Positions 42,089 to 51,859 of a DNA stretch of 64,000 nucleotides are shown in pieces. Position 1 is the stretch's first letter, and each line of letters opens with the position of its first letter. A model generated the notes under the pieces. That model was not told where the DNA came from. It worked only from the letters and a program-made list of their open reading frames with translations, and did not search any database. Origin of the DNA: Bacteroidales bacterium (GTDB taxonomy: Bacteria; Bacteroidota; Bacteroidia; Bacteroidales; UBA932); assembly GCA_017938925.1 (NCBI GenBank), contig JAGBAO010000011.1:39784-103783 (forward strand), written 5' to 3'. The translations under genes were made by a program, and so were the position numbers.

Positions 42089-43303
42089 ATGAACAGTAAA
42101 AAACATATATATTCATTATTTCTTCTGGCAATGATTCCGGTATTGGCGATGGCCTTGTCGTGTGCCCCGGAACCATTGCCGGATGAGGGCGAACAACCGC
42201 CGGTGGAGCAGGTCCCGGGCGGGGACACGACTCAGGACGAGAACTTAGGTGAGCCTCCTGTTGAGGAAGACCCTTCTGATGAAGAGCCCCCTGCAGATGA
42301 TACCACTCCGCCGGGTGAAGAACCGCCGGCAGAGGAAGAGCCTCCTGTGGATCCGACGCCTCCCGCGGATGATTTTCCGGAAGGAAAGGCAATCAGGATC
42401 CTGGCGATAGGCAACAGTTTTTCCGTTGATGCGATGGAGTATCTCTATGGTATCCTGAGGGATCTTGGATATGAGACCATCGTTCTCGGAAATTTCTATG
42501 AAGCCGGTTGTCTCATCCAGGAGCATGCCGAGTGGTTCAGGAACAACACTGCTTCAAAGTACACATATTATTACAATGCTACTGGTGGAGAGGGACTGAC
42601 AATTGAGGACTGCACCACCGATGGCAAGGTGGACTACAGCAAGATGCGTGGATGGGTGAAGAATACGATGGCTCCGCATACGGCTTTGGAGGAAGACTGG
42701 GACTTCATTACAATCCAGCAGGGCAGCAAGTATTCCGGAAAGCCGGAAACCTATGATCCGTATCTGCGGGAACTCACAGATTTTGTGAGGCTTGAAAATC
42801 CGGATGCAGAGCTTGTATGGCATATGACATGGGCATATCAGGGCAATTCCACCCATTCTGCCTTCCCTGATTACGGCAGCAACCAGATGACTATGTACAA
42901 TGCCATAGTGAATGCTGTGAAGACAAAGGTTCTTCCGCTTGATGTGTTCTCCAAGGTCATTCCTAATGGAACAACTATCCAGAATCTTCGCACGAGCTAT
43001 CTTCTGGACAACCTGACCCGTGACGGATATCACCTGTCTTTGCGGGAAGGACGTTATGCGGCTGCCCTGACTTTTGCCAAGGTGCTCACCGGCTGCGATC
43101 TCTCAGAGATAACGTATACACCTCAAGAGTATCAATACGACGACCTGGTGATCAATGCGATCAAGGATGCTGTGGACAAGGCGTGTGCCAGTCCGTATTT
43201 GCTAACAGCTTCTGCCTATCCGATTACGGACTATATGGATAATGCACCATTTACCAATGAAAATTTTGAAACAGTGCCCGGTAACTTAGGCGAGTGGAAA
43301 TGA
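42089..43303 (+). CDS. DUF4886 SGNH-type lipoprotein
   Basis: A 404-residue lipoprotein (signal ending MALSC) whose catalytic part is a close paralogue of that at 40287: RILAIGNSFSVDAMEYLYGI, HMTWAYQGNS and TRDGYHLSLREG. Instead of a fimbrillin-like domain it has a Pro/Glu-rich stalk (about 28-100, built of short EEPP and DDTTPPG units) that would hold the enzyme away from the membrane. The C-terminal tail FTNENFETV...GEW matches the other two tailed products. It may remove acyl groups from the glycan. Confidence 0.82.
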   Translation: MNSKKHIYSLFLLAMIPVLAMALSCAPEPLPDEGEQPPVEQVPGGDTTQDENLGEPPVEEDPSDEEPPADDTTPPGEEPPAEEEPPVDPTPPADDFPEGKAIRILAIGNSFSVDAMEYLYGILRDLGYETIVLGNFYEAGCLIQEHAEWFRNNTASKYTYYYNATGGEGLTIEDCTTDGKVDYSKMRGWVKNTMAPHTALEEDWDFITIQQGSKYSGKPETYDPYLRELTDFVRLENPDAELVWHMTWAYQGNSTHSAFPDYGSNQMTMYNAIVNAVKTKVLPLDVFSKVIPNGTTIQNLRTSYLLDNLTRDGYHLSLREGRYAAALTFAKVLTGCDLSEITYTPQEYQYDDLVINAIKDAVDKACASPYLLTASAYPITDYMDNAPFTNENFETVPGNLGEWK

Positions 43304-43307
43304 TTCT

Positions 43308-45674
43308 ATGTTTAAATTCAGCTTGAAATATATTCTTGCAGCTGTCCTGCTTCATGTAGGTGCAGCCATGCATGCCCAGGAGGAGGTGGCGGCTTCTCCT
43401 GCCGAACTGATGAAAGGAAAGTTCTCCGGAGTCAGGGTGTCGGCGGTGGATGGTGCTCCCGACGGACTGTATAATGTCAATATCAGAGGACTGAATACTC
43501 TCAGAGGCGATTCTCAGCCTCTCTGGATTGTAGATGGAGCCGTCATAGGCACAGCTGTAAATGACTATCTTGATGCCTGGTACCTTTCAGGCGGCAAGAC
43601 CGTCAACGGTGACAGGCTGCCTGATTATTCCGGCAGAAGCTACACTGCTCCTATCGGAAACTTCGGCTGGCTGAATCTTTATGATGTCGAATCGATAGAA
43701 GTCATCAAGGACGTCTCAGCCACGGCGTTGTATGGCATGCAGGCTGCCGACGGAGCGGTCATCATCAGGACCAGAAAACCGGACTCGGGAAAATCTGTTC
43801 GGTTGAACTCCAGTGTAGGTGCCGGTTTCTCTTCCCGGAAGGGTGCAGCATTCAGGACTGGCGTCATCACCACGCATGATCTGGGTGTAGCAGGAGTGCT
43901 TGGAACCGATTCGTACTACAATGTATCCGGTTTCATCCGCTACAACAATGCCGAGGTGCGTAATGCAAATTCCACTTCAGGCGGCTTGTCTGTCAATTTG
44001 GAGACTGCGGCTAACCATGTATTCCAGTTCGGAATCAACACGAGGCTTTATTATGGAGGCAGTCACTCCTCAGCCGGAACAAATTTCATAGGCTCTCCGT
44101 CCGTGATGATGCTGTCACGCTATCCGGACTCTTTTGCTGGTGACGATCTTTCCGGCTGGCTCGGACATTATGACGATGAGGCAGTAGATTGTCGTTCCGT
44201 CAACTCGGCGTGGCTCAATGTCAATATTCTCAAGTCTCTCAGACTTAAGGTGTCAGGCGGTGCCGACTATCAGAATCTCACACGCTATCTCTGGCATGGT
44301 GCAGGTACGTCGTTCGGAAAGGAATTCAAAGGTGCGGCAAGCATCCTTAACGCATCTTTGCTGAATGCAAATGCCAGAGGGGAACTTGTGTATGACCGTA
44401 ATTTCGTTATGAGACATCACCTGCTTGTGACACTTGCAGCTGATCTGAACGGTTCATGGAACAAGACAAATGCGATGTGCGGCACGAACTTCACCAATCC
44501 TGCACTTAGGGCAAGGGGATTGTCTTCCAGCGGAAGTATTCAGGCTGTCAACAAGTTCTCCGTGACCCATGTCCGTATGGGGGCTCTTGCAATGATAGGC
44601 TATGATTACAACGGATATGCAGGTCTGACGGGAACTGTGCGGTGTGACTACACCCGTAAATACGACAAGGACCCGATATGGCTTCCGTCAGGGGAGGCAT
44701 TCGTGGACCTGGGACGGATCTTCTTCCGGGATAATGACGTGATCTCAGAATTCCGGTTCAGCGGAGGTTATGGCTGGGCAGGAAAGGAGAAGGTTATGCC
44801 ATATGAATATATGCCTTCATATATTTTCCGGATTCCGGAAGTCGAGCTGGGTATGGAACCTTACTTCACCGGTGTAAATCGTCTTCTCAGCAAGGAATAC
44901 AATGTGGGATTCAGCATGGGATTTCTTCGCGACAGATTCAATCTCAGCATGAAATACTATGACAAGAACACTGCTGACATGTTCAGGATTTGCAATTTCG
45001 GCAAATTGAGCGACGGCTATTGGGTGGAAACGAAGAACTGGGTAGTAGATCAGGAGCAGACATCAACCATCAGGAACCGGGGATTCGAGGTGGATGCGGA
45101 TTTCATCTTCATCCAAAGCGATGATGTGGACTGGTCTGTCCGCGCAAGTGGTGCATACAATCTCAATCAGATCGTGAATCTCGATCCACTGGATCACAGA
45201 CCTGCCGACGTAGTGGAGGGTCTTTATGCTCAGGAACTTGTTGAAGGTCTGTCAGTGGGACAGATTTTCGGGAAACGGACCCTTCCGAATGTATATGGTG
45301 GATTCGGAACGACTCTGTCTCTTTTCGGTGTCACACTTCAGGCAGATTTCTCTGGTGCAGCCGGGTTCAGTCTGATCAATGCCAACAGGCTTGTAGAAAA
45401 GGGACTTGACTACCTTTCTCCGGAGGATGTGGAAAGGGGAGACTATCTCAGGCTGGACCGGCTGGGACTTGTATATGAAATTCCGGTGACGACAAGATGG
45501 ATGAAGTCTTTTCAGGTAAGTCTATCTGCACATAATCTCTTTGTGCTGACCGCATACAGCGGATGGAATCCTGATGTGAACAGTTTCGGCAGGACGGCCT
45601 TCTCTCATGGAGTGGATTATGGCTCATATCCTTTCCGCCGTCAGATCGTGCTGGGCTTGAATTTCAGATTTTAA
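43308..45674 (+). CDS. Short SusC-like TonB-dependent receptor
   Basis: A 788-residue outer-membrane receptor of the SusC/RagA group. After the signal peptide (ending AMHAQ) the plug domain starts almost at once: VNIRGLNTL, PLWIVDGAVIG and EVIKDVSATALYGMQAADG are typical. The carboxypeptidase-like N-terminal extension and the TonB box (as DEVVVVGYG) are missing, so it is about 280 residues shorter than its neighbour. The C-terminus ends RQIVLGLNFRF, a normal barrel end. It has no SusD of its own. It may form an accessory or substrate-specific pore with the next pair. Confidence 0.85.
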   Translation: MFKFSLKYILAAVLLHVGAAMHAQEEVAASPAELMKGKFSGVRVSAVDGAPDGLYNVNIRGLNTLRGDSQPLWIVDGAVIGTAVNDYLDAWYLSGGKTVNGDRLPDYSGRSYTAPIGNFGWLNLYDVESIEVIKDVSATALYGMQAADGAVIIRTRKPDSGKSVRLNSSVGAGFSSRKGAAFRTGVITTHDLGVAGVLGTDSYYNVSGFIRYNNAEVRNANSTSGGLSVNLETAANHVFQFGINTRLYYGGSHSSAGTNFIGSPSVMMLSRYPDSFAGDDLSGWLGHYDDEAVDCRSVNSAWLNVNILKSLRLKVSGGADYQNLTRYLWHGAGTSFGKEFKGAASILNASLLNANARGELVYDRNFVMRHHLLVTLAADLNGSWNKTNAMCGTNFTNPALRARGLSSSGSIQAVNKFSVTHVRMGALAMIGYDYNGYAGLTGTVRCDYTRKYDKDPIWLPSGEAFVDLGRIFFRDNDVISEFRFSGGYGWAGKEKVMPYEYMPSYIFRIPEVELGMEPYFTGVNRLLSKEYNVGFSMGFLRDRFNLSMKYYDKNTADMFRICNFGKLSDGYWVETKNWVVDQEQTSTIRNRGFEVDADFIFIQSDDVDWSVRASGAYNLNQIVNLDPLDHRPADVVEGLYAQELVEGLSVGQIFGKRTLPNVYGGFGTTLSLFGVTLQADFSGAAGFSLINANRLVEKGLDYLSPEDVERGDYLRLDRLGLVYEIPVTTRWMKSFQVSLSAHNLFVLTAYSGWNPDVNSFGRTAFSHGVDYGSYPFRRQIVLGLNFRF

Positions 45675-45686
45675 CAGCGAACGACC

Positions 45687-48600
45687 ATGAAGAAACATAT
45701 ATCAATCATACGTTTTGGCCTTTGTGTAGTCCTTACCCTTATTTCGGGCTTTCTTTATGCACAGAGCACCGTGACTGTGACAGGAACTGTCACGGATGAG
45801 TCGGGAGAGCCCATCACGGGAGCCGCCGTCATGCTGGAAGGCAGTACGACAGGAGTGGTTACGGACATAAGCGGAAAGTACTCGATAACTTTCGCCAAGG
45901 ATTCCGAAAAAGAGGCAGCACTTGTGTTTTCTAGCATTTCGTATGCGAGTCAGACAGTGGTGCCGGGAAAAAGGACGGTTGTCGACATCGTTCTGGAGGA
46001 AGATCATGAGGAACTGGATGAGGTGGTGGTAGTGGGTTATGGAGCCATGAGAAAGAGCGATATAACCGGTTCGGTAGCTTCGGTGAAGATCGATGAAGGT
46101 CAGGCTGACAGAAGTGCGTCGCTTGATCAGCTTCTCCGCGGACAGGCGGCCGGTGTTCAGGTGATATCGTCCAACTCGTCTCCTGATGCCGCTGTCAGCG
46201 TGGTGATCCGTGGAGCCAGTTCGTTCAACTCCAACTCCCAGCCGCTTTATGTCGTAGATGGAGTCATCGTTAACACTTCGGGTACCGTGGCTATGGGCGG
46301 CCATGGTGGAACGGATTCCGGAATTTACGAGGAGAACAATGGTCTGATAGGTATCAGCCCTCAGGATATAGCCTCGATGGAAATCCTGAAGGACGCATCA
46401 GCTACGGCGATTTATGGATCGCAGGGAGCGAACGGAGTCATCCTGATCACGACAAAGTCTGCCTCAAAATCCAAGCCGGTCGTCTCGTTTTCCGGAGGTG
46501 TCAGCATAAGCACCATCTCCAAGAGATATGACCTAATGGATGCTGACGATTATGTGGCATATCTCGATATGAAGGGAGTGTCACCGAACGACAGGTTTTA
46601 CTCTGTCTTTACAACTGGGGTCGAAGCAGGAACATACACTCCTGTGGACTGGCAGGATTATGTGACTCGTCCAAGCGTGACCCAGCGTTATTTCCTCAGT
46701 GTTTCCGGTCGTCCAAAGCAGACCAACTTCCGCTTTTCGCTTGGATATAACGACAATGAAGGTATAGTCAAGAAGACCGGATACAGGAATATATTTGCAA
46801 GAATCAATCTGGACAAGACCATCGGCAAGTTTGAACTCAAGGCCAAGAATGCAGTTTCATGGCTTGACTCCAGAATGACTCAGGGAGTAGGCAGCGGCAT
46901 ATCTCAGACTCCGGCCACGTCGCTTGTTGTGAGTATGTTGACCACCAGACCTCTACGTCCTGTTGTAGAATATGACGATGAAGGCCTGGAACTGAATGAG
47001 GAAGGGGCCGCGAGTTATATGGGCCCGGATGTCTGGCTTTATGACCATGAGAGCAATCGTAAGGAGTTCCGCGTCACCTCCAGCATTTCGGGAGAATATA
47101 AGATTCTGCCTTGGCTTTCATTCAGAAGTACATTTGGAGCGGACTTCCGTATGACGGAACGCACAAGATTCAAGACTTCGAGACTTAACGGTCAGGGAAC
47201 CGGCTCTCATGGCGCGACAGGCCAGACTCAAAGACTGAACTGGAACTGGGATAACCTTCTTCTCGCAGAAAAGGAACTGGGAAGACACAGGATCTCCGGT
47301 ACTCTGGGACATACCTCATTTTCTTCGTTCACAAAATCCATGACGGTGGAGGGTACGAATGTGGTCCAGTACAAGGCGATGTCCGCCAGTCTTAATTCGG
47401 CTCCTTACGCCTGGCTCTCATATTCGGAGTCGAAGAATCAGCTCCTGTCGTTTTTTGCCAGGGCAGTGTACAGTTATGATGACAGATATATACTCACTGC
47501 CACCCATCGTCTTGACGGCTCATCAAAATTTGCGGCTGGAAACAAGTGGGCTCAGTTCCCATCATTCGCAGTGGCATGGAGAATCAACAACGAACCATGG
47601 TTCTGGTCTGTCAAGGCCCTGTTCCCTGGATTTACTTCCGCCAAACTGCGTCTTGGATGGGGTATGGTGGGAAATCAGGGAATCCCGTCCTACCAGACAT
47701 CGTACAGATATTCTTCTTCAGGAGCATCGACACACGATAATGTCTATAACAAGATTCCTGTGCTGTCGTCATTCAGCATCCCTTCCAGGGACTTGAAATG
47801 GGAGACAACCTATCAGTATAATGCCGGACTCGACCTTGACTTCTTCAAGGGACGCCTCATCCTTTCTGTCGACGGATACTACAAACTGACCAAGGATCTT
47901 CTGCAGACCAGACTGCTGGCCGCTTCGGCAGGAGTGTATAATCCGTATGTGAATATGGGATCTATCTCCAACACGGGTCTTGAAATCTCGCTTAATACCG
48001 TTCCTGTTACGTCAAGAAACTGGGAGTGGACTCTTGGAGGAAACTTCTCCCTCAACCGTAACAAGATACTCTCGATTGATCCGAGCGGTGCCGGAACAGG
48101 GTGGAAATATGTACGTAAAGGCGAGCCTTTGAGAAAAGTGGAGTATTTCGTAGGAGAAAAACTTTCATCATCTGCCATCAATGCAGACTATCTGAATGTG
48201 TTCTTTGCAGGCGAGCCGATGGGTCTTTTCTATGGTCTGGCTACCGACGGTATCGTGCAGGAGGGCGAGACTATGGACTGGACACTCAGCGATGGTGTGG
48301 AAAGAAGACCGGGATCGGTGAAGTTTGTGGATACCAACGGTGACGGAATAGTCAATTCCTACGACAAGGTGGTCATCGGGGACCCGAATCCGGATTTTAC
48401 ATACGGGTTTGACACCTCACTGAGATTCAAGGGACTGAGCCTGGCTCTTTCGTTTGTCGGATCATATGGAAATGATGTCTATAATCAGCAGCTTGCCATC
48501 CTTACTGATCTTTCGACCAACTCGGCCAACAGGCTTCGTGCTCCTGTCTTTGACTGCTGGAGCCCGGAGAATACGGATTCCAAGTGGCTGGCAGTAACAG

Positions 48601-48890
48601 AGTATAATGCCAATGATGTCTATCTCTGTTCTGACAGATTTGTGGAAGACGGATCATATCTCCGTCTTGCCAATGCCTCTCTGTCCTATTCGGTCCCTTT
48701 CAGGAACAGGCAGTCATTTGTCAGAGGCCTGACCTTTACCGCCTCATGCAGGAATGTCTGGTGCTGGACCGACTACAGCGGATATGATCCGGATGTTAAT
48801 GTCTATGGTACCGTGCTCAAATATGGTATAGACATGGGCTCCTATCCGGCCGCCCGAACCTTTATGTTTGATGTCAAGATCACTTTCTAA
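45687..48890 (+). CDS. SusC-like TonB-dependent outer membrane receptor
   Basis: A 1067-residue SusC-type transporter that would import oligosaccharides through the outer membrane with energy from TonB. In order: signal peptide (ending SGFLYAQ), carboxypeptidase-like beta domain (GTVTDESGEPITGAAV), TonB box DEVVVVGYG (about 112), plug with LKDASATAIYGSQGANG, and a 22-strand barrel ending in FMFDVKITF. The SusD gene follows after 2 bases, the classic pair. A calcium-site-like VDTNGDGIVNSYD occurs near residue 883, as in many SusC proteins. Confidence 0.95.
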   Translation: MKKHISIIRFGLCVVLTLISGFLYAQSTVTVTGTVTDESGEPITGAAVMLEGSTTGVVTDISGKYSITFAKDSEKEAALVFSSISYASQTVVPGKRTVVDIVLEEDHEELDEVVVVGYGAMRKSDITGSVASVKIDEGQADRSASLDQLLRGQAAGVQVISSNSSPDAAVSVVIRGASSFNSNSQPLYVVDGVIVNTSGTVAMGGHGGTDSGIYEENNGLIGISPQDIASMEILKDASATAIYGSQGANGVILITTKSASKSKPVVSFSGGVSISTISKRYDLMDADDYVAYLDMKGVSPNDRFYSVFTTGVEAGTYTPVDWQDYVTRPSVTQRYFLSVSGRPKQTNFRFSLGYNDNEGIVKKTGYRNIFARINLDKTIGKFELKAKNAVSWLDSRMTQGVGSGISQTPATSLVVSMLTTRPLRPVVEYDDEGLELNEEGAASYMGPDVWLYDHESNRKEFRVTSSISGEYKILPWLSFRSTFGADFRMTERTRFKTSRLNGQGTGSHGATGQTQRLNWNWDNLLLAEKELGRHRISGTLGHTSFSSFTKSMTVEGTNVVQYKAMSASLNSAPYAWLSYSESKNQLLSFFARAVYSYDDRYILTATHRLDGSSKFAAGNKWAQFPSFAVAWRINNEPWFWSVKALFPGFTSAKLRLGWGMVGNQGIPSYQTSYRYSSSGASTHDNVYNKIPVLSSFSIPSRDLKWETTYQYNAGLDLDFFKGRLILSVDGYYKLTKDLLQTRLLAASAGVYNPYVNMGSISNTGLEISLNTVPVTSRNWEWTLGGNFSLNRNKILSIDPSGAGTGWKYVRKGEPLRKVEYFVGEKLSSSAINADYLNVFFAGEPMGLFYGLATDGIVQEGETMDWTLSDGVERRPGSVKFVDTNGDGIVNSYDKVVIGDPNPDFTYGFDTSLRFKGLSLALSFVGSYGNDVYNQQLAILTDLSTNSANRLRAPVFDCWSPENTDSKWLAVTEYNANDVYLCSDRFVEDGSYLRLANASLSYSVPFRNRQSFVRGLTFTASCRNVWCWTDYSGYDPDVNVYGTVLKYGIDMGSYPAARTFMFDVKITF

Positions 48891-48892
48891 TC

Positions 48893-50761
48893 ATGAAGAA
48901 TACAATGAGAATATTGACGGCTGCCGTTCTTGCCGTATTCCTTACAGGATGCACGGACTTCCTGAAGGAAGACCTCGGAACATCCTATGACAAGGAGTCG
49001 ATGATCTCCACCGAGGAGGCTTTGGAGTCAGCAATGTTGGGCATCCACCGTCAGATGGGGCAGTGCGGGTTCAAGAGCGGAGCGTTCTGTGAATGGCTTG
49101 CCCCGGGATCAGGGCTGGTCATTTGGGGTATTTCAAGTGCACTGGACAATACTCTGGACAGATGGGCTTCGCTCCACCGTTTCACAAGATACTCTGATCA
49201 TCCGCAGGCATATGATTCATTCAGAGAATTCTACAGGACCATATATCTGTGTAATCACCTTCTGGACTTGCTGAAGGAAAGTCCGGTGGATCCTGAATAT
49301 GTCGAAGAAATTGAAGGCGAAGTGCTTTTCATAAGAGCCATGTCATATTTCTACCTTGTGCGTATATGGGGTGACGTGAGTCTTCACCTTGAAGCTCCGC
49401 TTACAACTGAGTATGATGATCTCTATGCTCCGCGAGAGAATTTTTGGACGGTATATTGCCAGATAGTCAAGGATCTGGATAAGGCGGAGGCAAAGATGCG
49501 TTCCTTTGAGAGAATGGTGGCGGTCGCCGGTGGAAACTCGTCAGGCAGGGTCTGCAACTATGCAGCAACAGCATGCCGCTCACTGGTATATCTGACAATA
49601 GGAACTCTTCTTGAACACTCTGATGACAATTTCTGGGTCAACCGTACTCCTGACTTTTCCGAAATCGGCATAGCAACCTCTGCAGATGCCTTTGAAAAGG
49701 CTCTTGCTGATGCTCTGACCGTGATTCCGGCTGAACACGGGGGAACAGGTGGCACACCGTTCCGTCTTGAAGAACTTTATGAGGATCTTTTCCGCTGGAC
49801 GGAGCCTGAGGACTGGCAGTCCCCGGAGCGTATATGGGTCATGCCGCGTTCACCGGAAAGCGGTGATGCAGGCAGTGGCCTGACATTATGGGCTCTGCCA
49901 AGCCACTACATGGGCAGGGCAAGCGGTGATAACAGCGGGCGTTGCCGGCCGGACCGATGGTTCTTCCAGAAATGGTGTGAGGCCTACGGGGGCATAAAGG
50001 GTACGGGTGCCTATAATTCAAATATATACGTAGATAGCAAGGACCCCCGCATGAAGGTCAATCTGATCTACAACGAGTACGAAGCGGAGGAGGGAACCAC
50101 ACGTCTGTGTTATCCGTCCAACTGGAGGATCACCCTGTCGTCTGTCTCGCTTCTGAAATTCTACGCCATGCCGTACTATAAGAAATATTTTGATCCCTCC
50201 TTTGATAACAGCGTGGGTAATGCCGATCTGTATGTCATGCGTCTTGCAGAGGTATATCTCATTGCAGCAGAGGCGAGTGCGTATCTTGGAAAGGAGTCTC
50301 AGGCAATCGATATGGTGAACCATATCCTTGCTCGTGCCAGGAAGTACCGCGACGAGGATGGAGATATCCAGCAGTCGCCTGAGCCGGCAGCCTGGACAGC
50401 AGCGCAGTTCTCCAGCAGGGAGGAACTCCTCAATGCCATCTTCTGGGAAAGGTGTTTTGAAATGCCGTTCGAACATCATGAGTACTTTGACACTCATAGA
50501 ATGGGTGCAAAGTGGCTTGTCGAGAATATTTCCAAGCCGAAGAACGTGTTCATAAATCTACCGGAGCAGACAGGAGGTGAATTCAGTTACAAGGATAAGT
50601 ACTACGGACCGGACTTCACTTATCATGAGAACTGGGAGGATGTCCGTAAGGGACTTATCAATGCCTATCCTATCGACGAACTGACTTATAATCCATATCT
50701 GGATCCGAGTCTGCATGACCCTAACAAGGGGCAGAATCCGGTTGAGGTATTTTGGAGATAA
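48893..50761 (+). CDS. SusD/RagB family glycan-binding lipoprotein
   Basis: A 622-residue lipoprotein (signal AVLAVFLTGC) of the SusD type that caps the SusC pore and binds glycan at the cell surface. The N-terminal TDFLKEDLGTSYDKES, the helical TPR-like region with IRAMSYFYLVRIWGDV (about 144) and the later YVMRLAEVYLIAAEASAYLG are characteristic. The final segment is the usual exposed loop-rich end. It is tightly linked to the full-length SusC gene. Confidence 0.94.
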   Translation: MKNTMRILTAAVLAVFLTGCTDFLKEDLGTSYDKESMISTEEALESAMLGIHRQMGQCGFKSGAFCEWLAPGSGLVIWGISSALDNTLDRWASLHRFTRYSDHPQAYDSFREFYRTIYLCNHLLDLLKESPVDPEYVEEIEGEVLFIRAMSYFYLVRIWGDVSLHLEAPLTTEYDDLYAPRENFWTVYCQIVKDLDKAEAKMRSFERMVAVAGGNSSGRVCNYAATACRSLVYLTIGTLLEHSDDNFWVNRTPDFSEIGIATSADAFEKALADALTVIPAEHGGTGGTPFRLEELYEDLFRWTEPEDWQSPERIWVMPRSPESGDAGSGLTLWALPSHYMGRASGDNSGRCRPDRWFFQKWCEAYGGIKGTGAYNSNIYVDSKDPRMKVNLIYNEYEAEEGTTRLCYPSNWRITLSSVSLLKFYAMPYYKKYFDPSFDNSVGNADLYVMRLAEVYLIAAEASAYLGKESQAIDMVNHILARARKYRDEDGDIQQSPEPAAWTAAQFSSREELLNAIFWERCFEMPFEHHEYFDTHRMGAKWLVENISKPKNVFINLPEQTGGEFSYKDKYYGPDFTYHENWEDVRKGLINAYPIDELTYNPYLDPSLHDPNKGQNPVEVFWR

Positions 50762-50767
50762 TAAATT

Positions 50768-51859
50768 ATGAATGTGAAGAAGATATTGCTATTTGCAGCC
50801 GTGTGCCTTGTTTCATGTGTGGCTCCGGCTCCGGAACAGACAGAAAGAATCGAAGGACCGTTTCTCATCCTTTCCACCCCATATCATGAGGATGGTTCGG
50901 TAAATTATGATAACCTTGTGAAGGAGGCATGCTTTGCTGCTGAGTGGGACACTCCGGGAGTGATCTGGCCTCAGTCCAATGACGCTATTGACCTTCTTAC
51001 GGTGGAGGAGCGTCTTGCAGGAATGCAGGCCCTTGTGGATGAGTGGAAGAACAACCCGAAGAAGACAGTCCTCACACTTGGAGTGAATGGTGATGACACT
51101 GAGCAGATGATGATGTTTGCCCGCGAGGCAGAAAGAATGGCCAGTGAGTCGGGAGTCGATTTCATCCTTGCAGCCCGTCCTCCGTATTATGGAAAGACAG
51201 AGACGGATATCAAGGAGTATTTCGATTCTCTCGCGACTGTGGCAAGAAGGCCTGTCATCATCCAGACCTATGTGAACGAAGACTGTCCGGCACCATCTGC
51301 CGAACTTCTTATCGGTCTCGCTCAGACATATCCTGATGTATATGGCTGGATCAAGGAAGAATCCAACAAGCTGGAGGCAAACGAACGTCAGCAGGCGGAA
51401 CTTGCGGGAAAGCCGGCAGTAAAGACGGTGTTCTCCGCATGGGGCGGCTGGCAGTGGCTCTACCAGAGGCGTCAGATCGGTACTGCCGGACTCATATCCG
51501 AGAAGATAGCCTATGCTCCTATCACATCCCTCGTATGGCAACAGATGAAGAAGGGTGAGGATGAAGACTGTCTGACAGAAGCATTTGCGATGTACCGTCT
51601 GATGATAGACCAGAGGTTTGTCATTCACGACAGTCTCAGAGGATATGGCTTGTATTATCTGATGCGTCTGGGTGTGTTTGATAATATGCTCTCACGTTCG
51701 TATCTGGTGCAGCCGGCTGTCCCGAACGGCTCGCTTGCTCCGGAGGATAAGTGTAAATGGGAACTGACTGAGTTTCAGCTTACTGATATGCAGAAAGCCG
51801 AGCTTGACAGGTGTTACGATGATATGATGAAGTTTGTCGAAAGAAATTATAAGAAATGA
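50768..51859 (+). CDS. DHDPS/N-acetylneuraminate lyase family aldolase, predicted lipoprotein
   Basis: A 363-residue class I aldolase of the DapA/NanA fold. The Schiff-base lysine is in GWIKEES (Lys 196) and the partner Tyr in IIQTYVNED (Tyr 168). Such enzymes split or join alpha-keto acids with aldehydes, for example sialic acid lyase. Here the N-terminus is a lipoprotein signal (LLFAAVCLVSCVAPAP), which would place the enzyme outside the cytoplasm; this is very unusual for the family. It overlaps the next gene by four bases. Sialic acid is a possible substrate, given GH20 and an MFS symporter nearby, but this is inference. Confidence 0.82.
   Translation: MNVKKILLFAAVCLVSCVAPAPEQTERIEGPFLILSTPYHEDGSVNYDNLVKEACFAAEWDTPGVIWPQSNDAIDLLTVEERLAGMQALVDEWKNNPKKTVLTLGVNGDDTEQMMMFAREAERMASESGVDFILAARPPYYGKTETDIKEYFDSLATVARRPVIIQTYVNEDCPAPSAELLIGLAQTYPDVYGWIKEESNKLEANERQQAELAGKPAVKTVFSAWGGWQWLYQRRQIGTAGLISEKIAYAPITSLVWQQMKKGEDEDCLTEAFAMYRLMIDQRFVIHDSLRGYGLYYLMRLGVFDNMLSRSYLVQPAVPNGSLAPEDKCKWELTEFQLTDMQKAELDRCYDDMMKFVERNYKK

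Noticed and set aside
45702-46304. 200-codon minus-strand frame opposite the SusC gene
   Set aside because: Shadow of a strongly coding + frame.
50813-51628. 271-codon minus-strand frame opposite the aldolase gene
   Set aside because: The + strand has the conserved aldolase residues; the minus frame has no motif or promoter.
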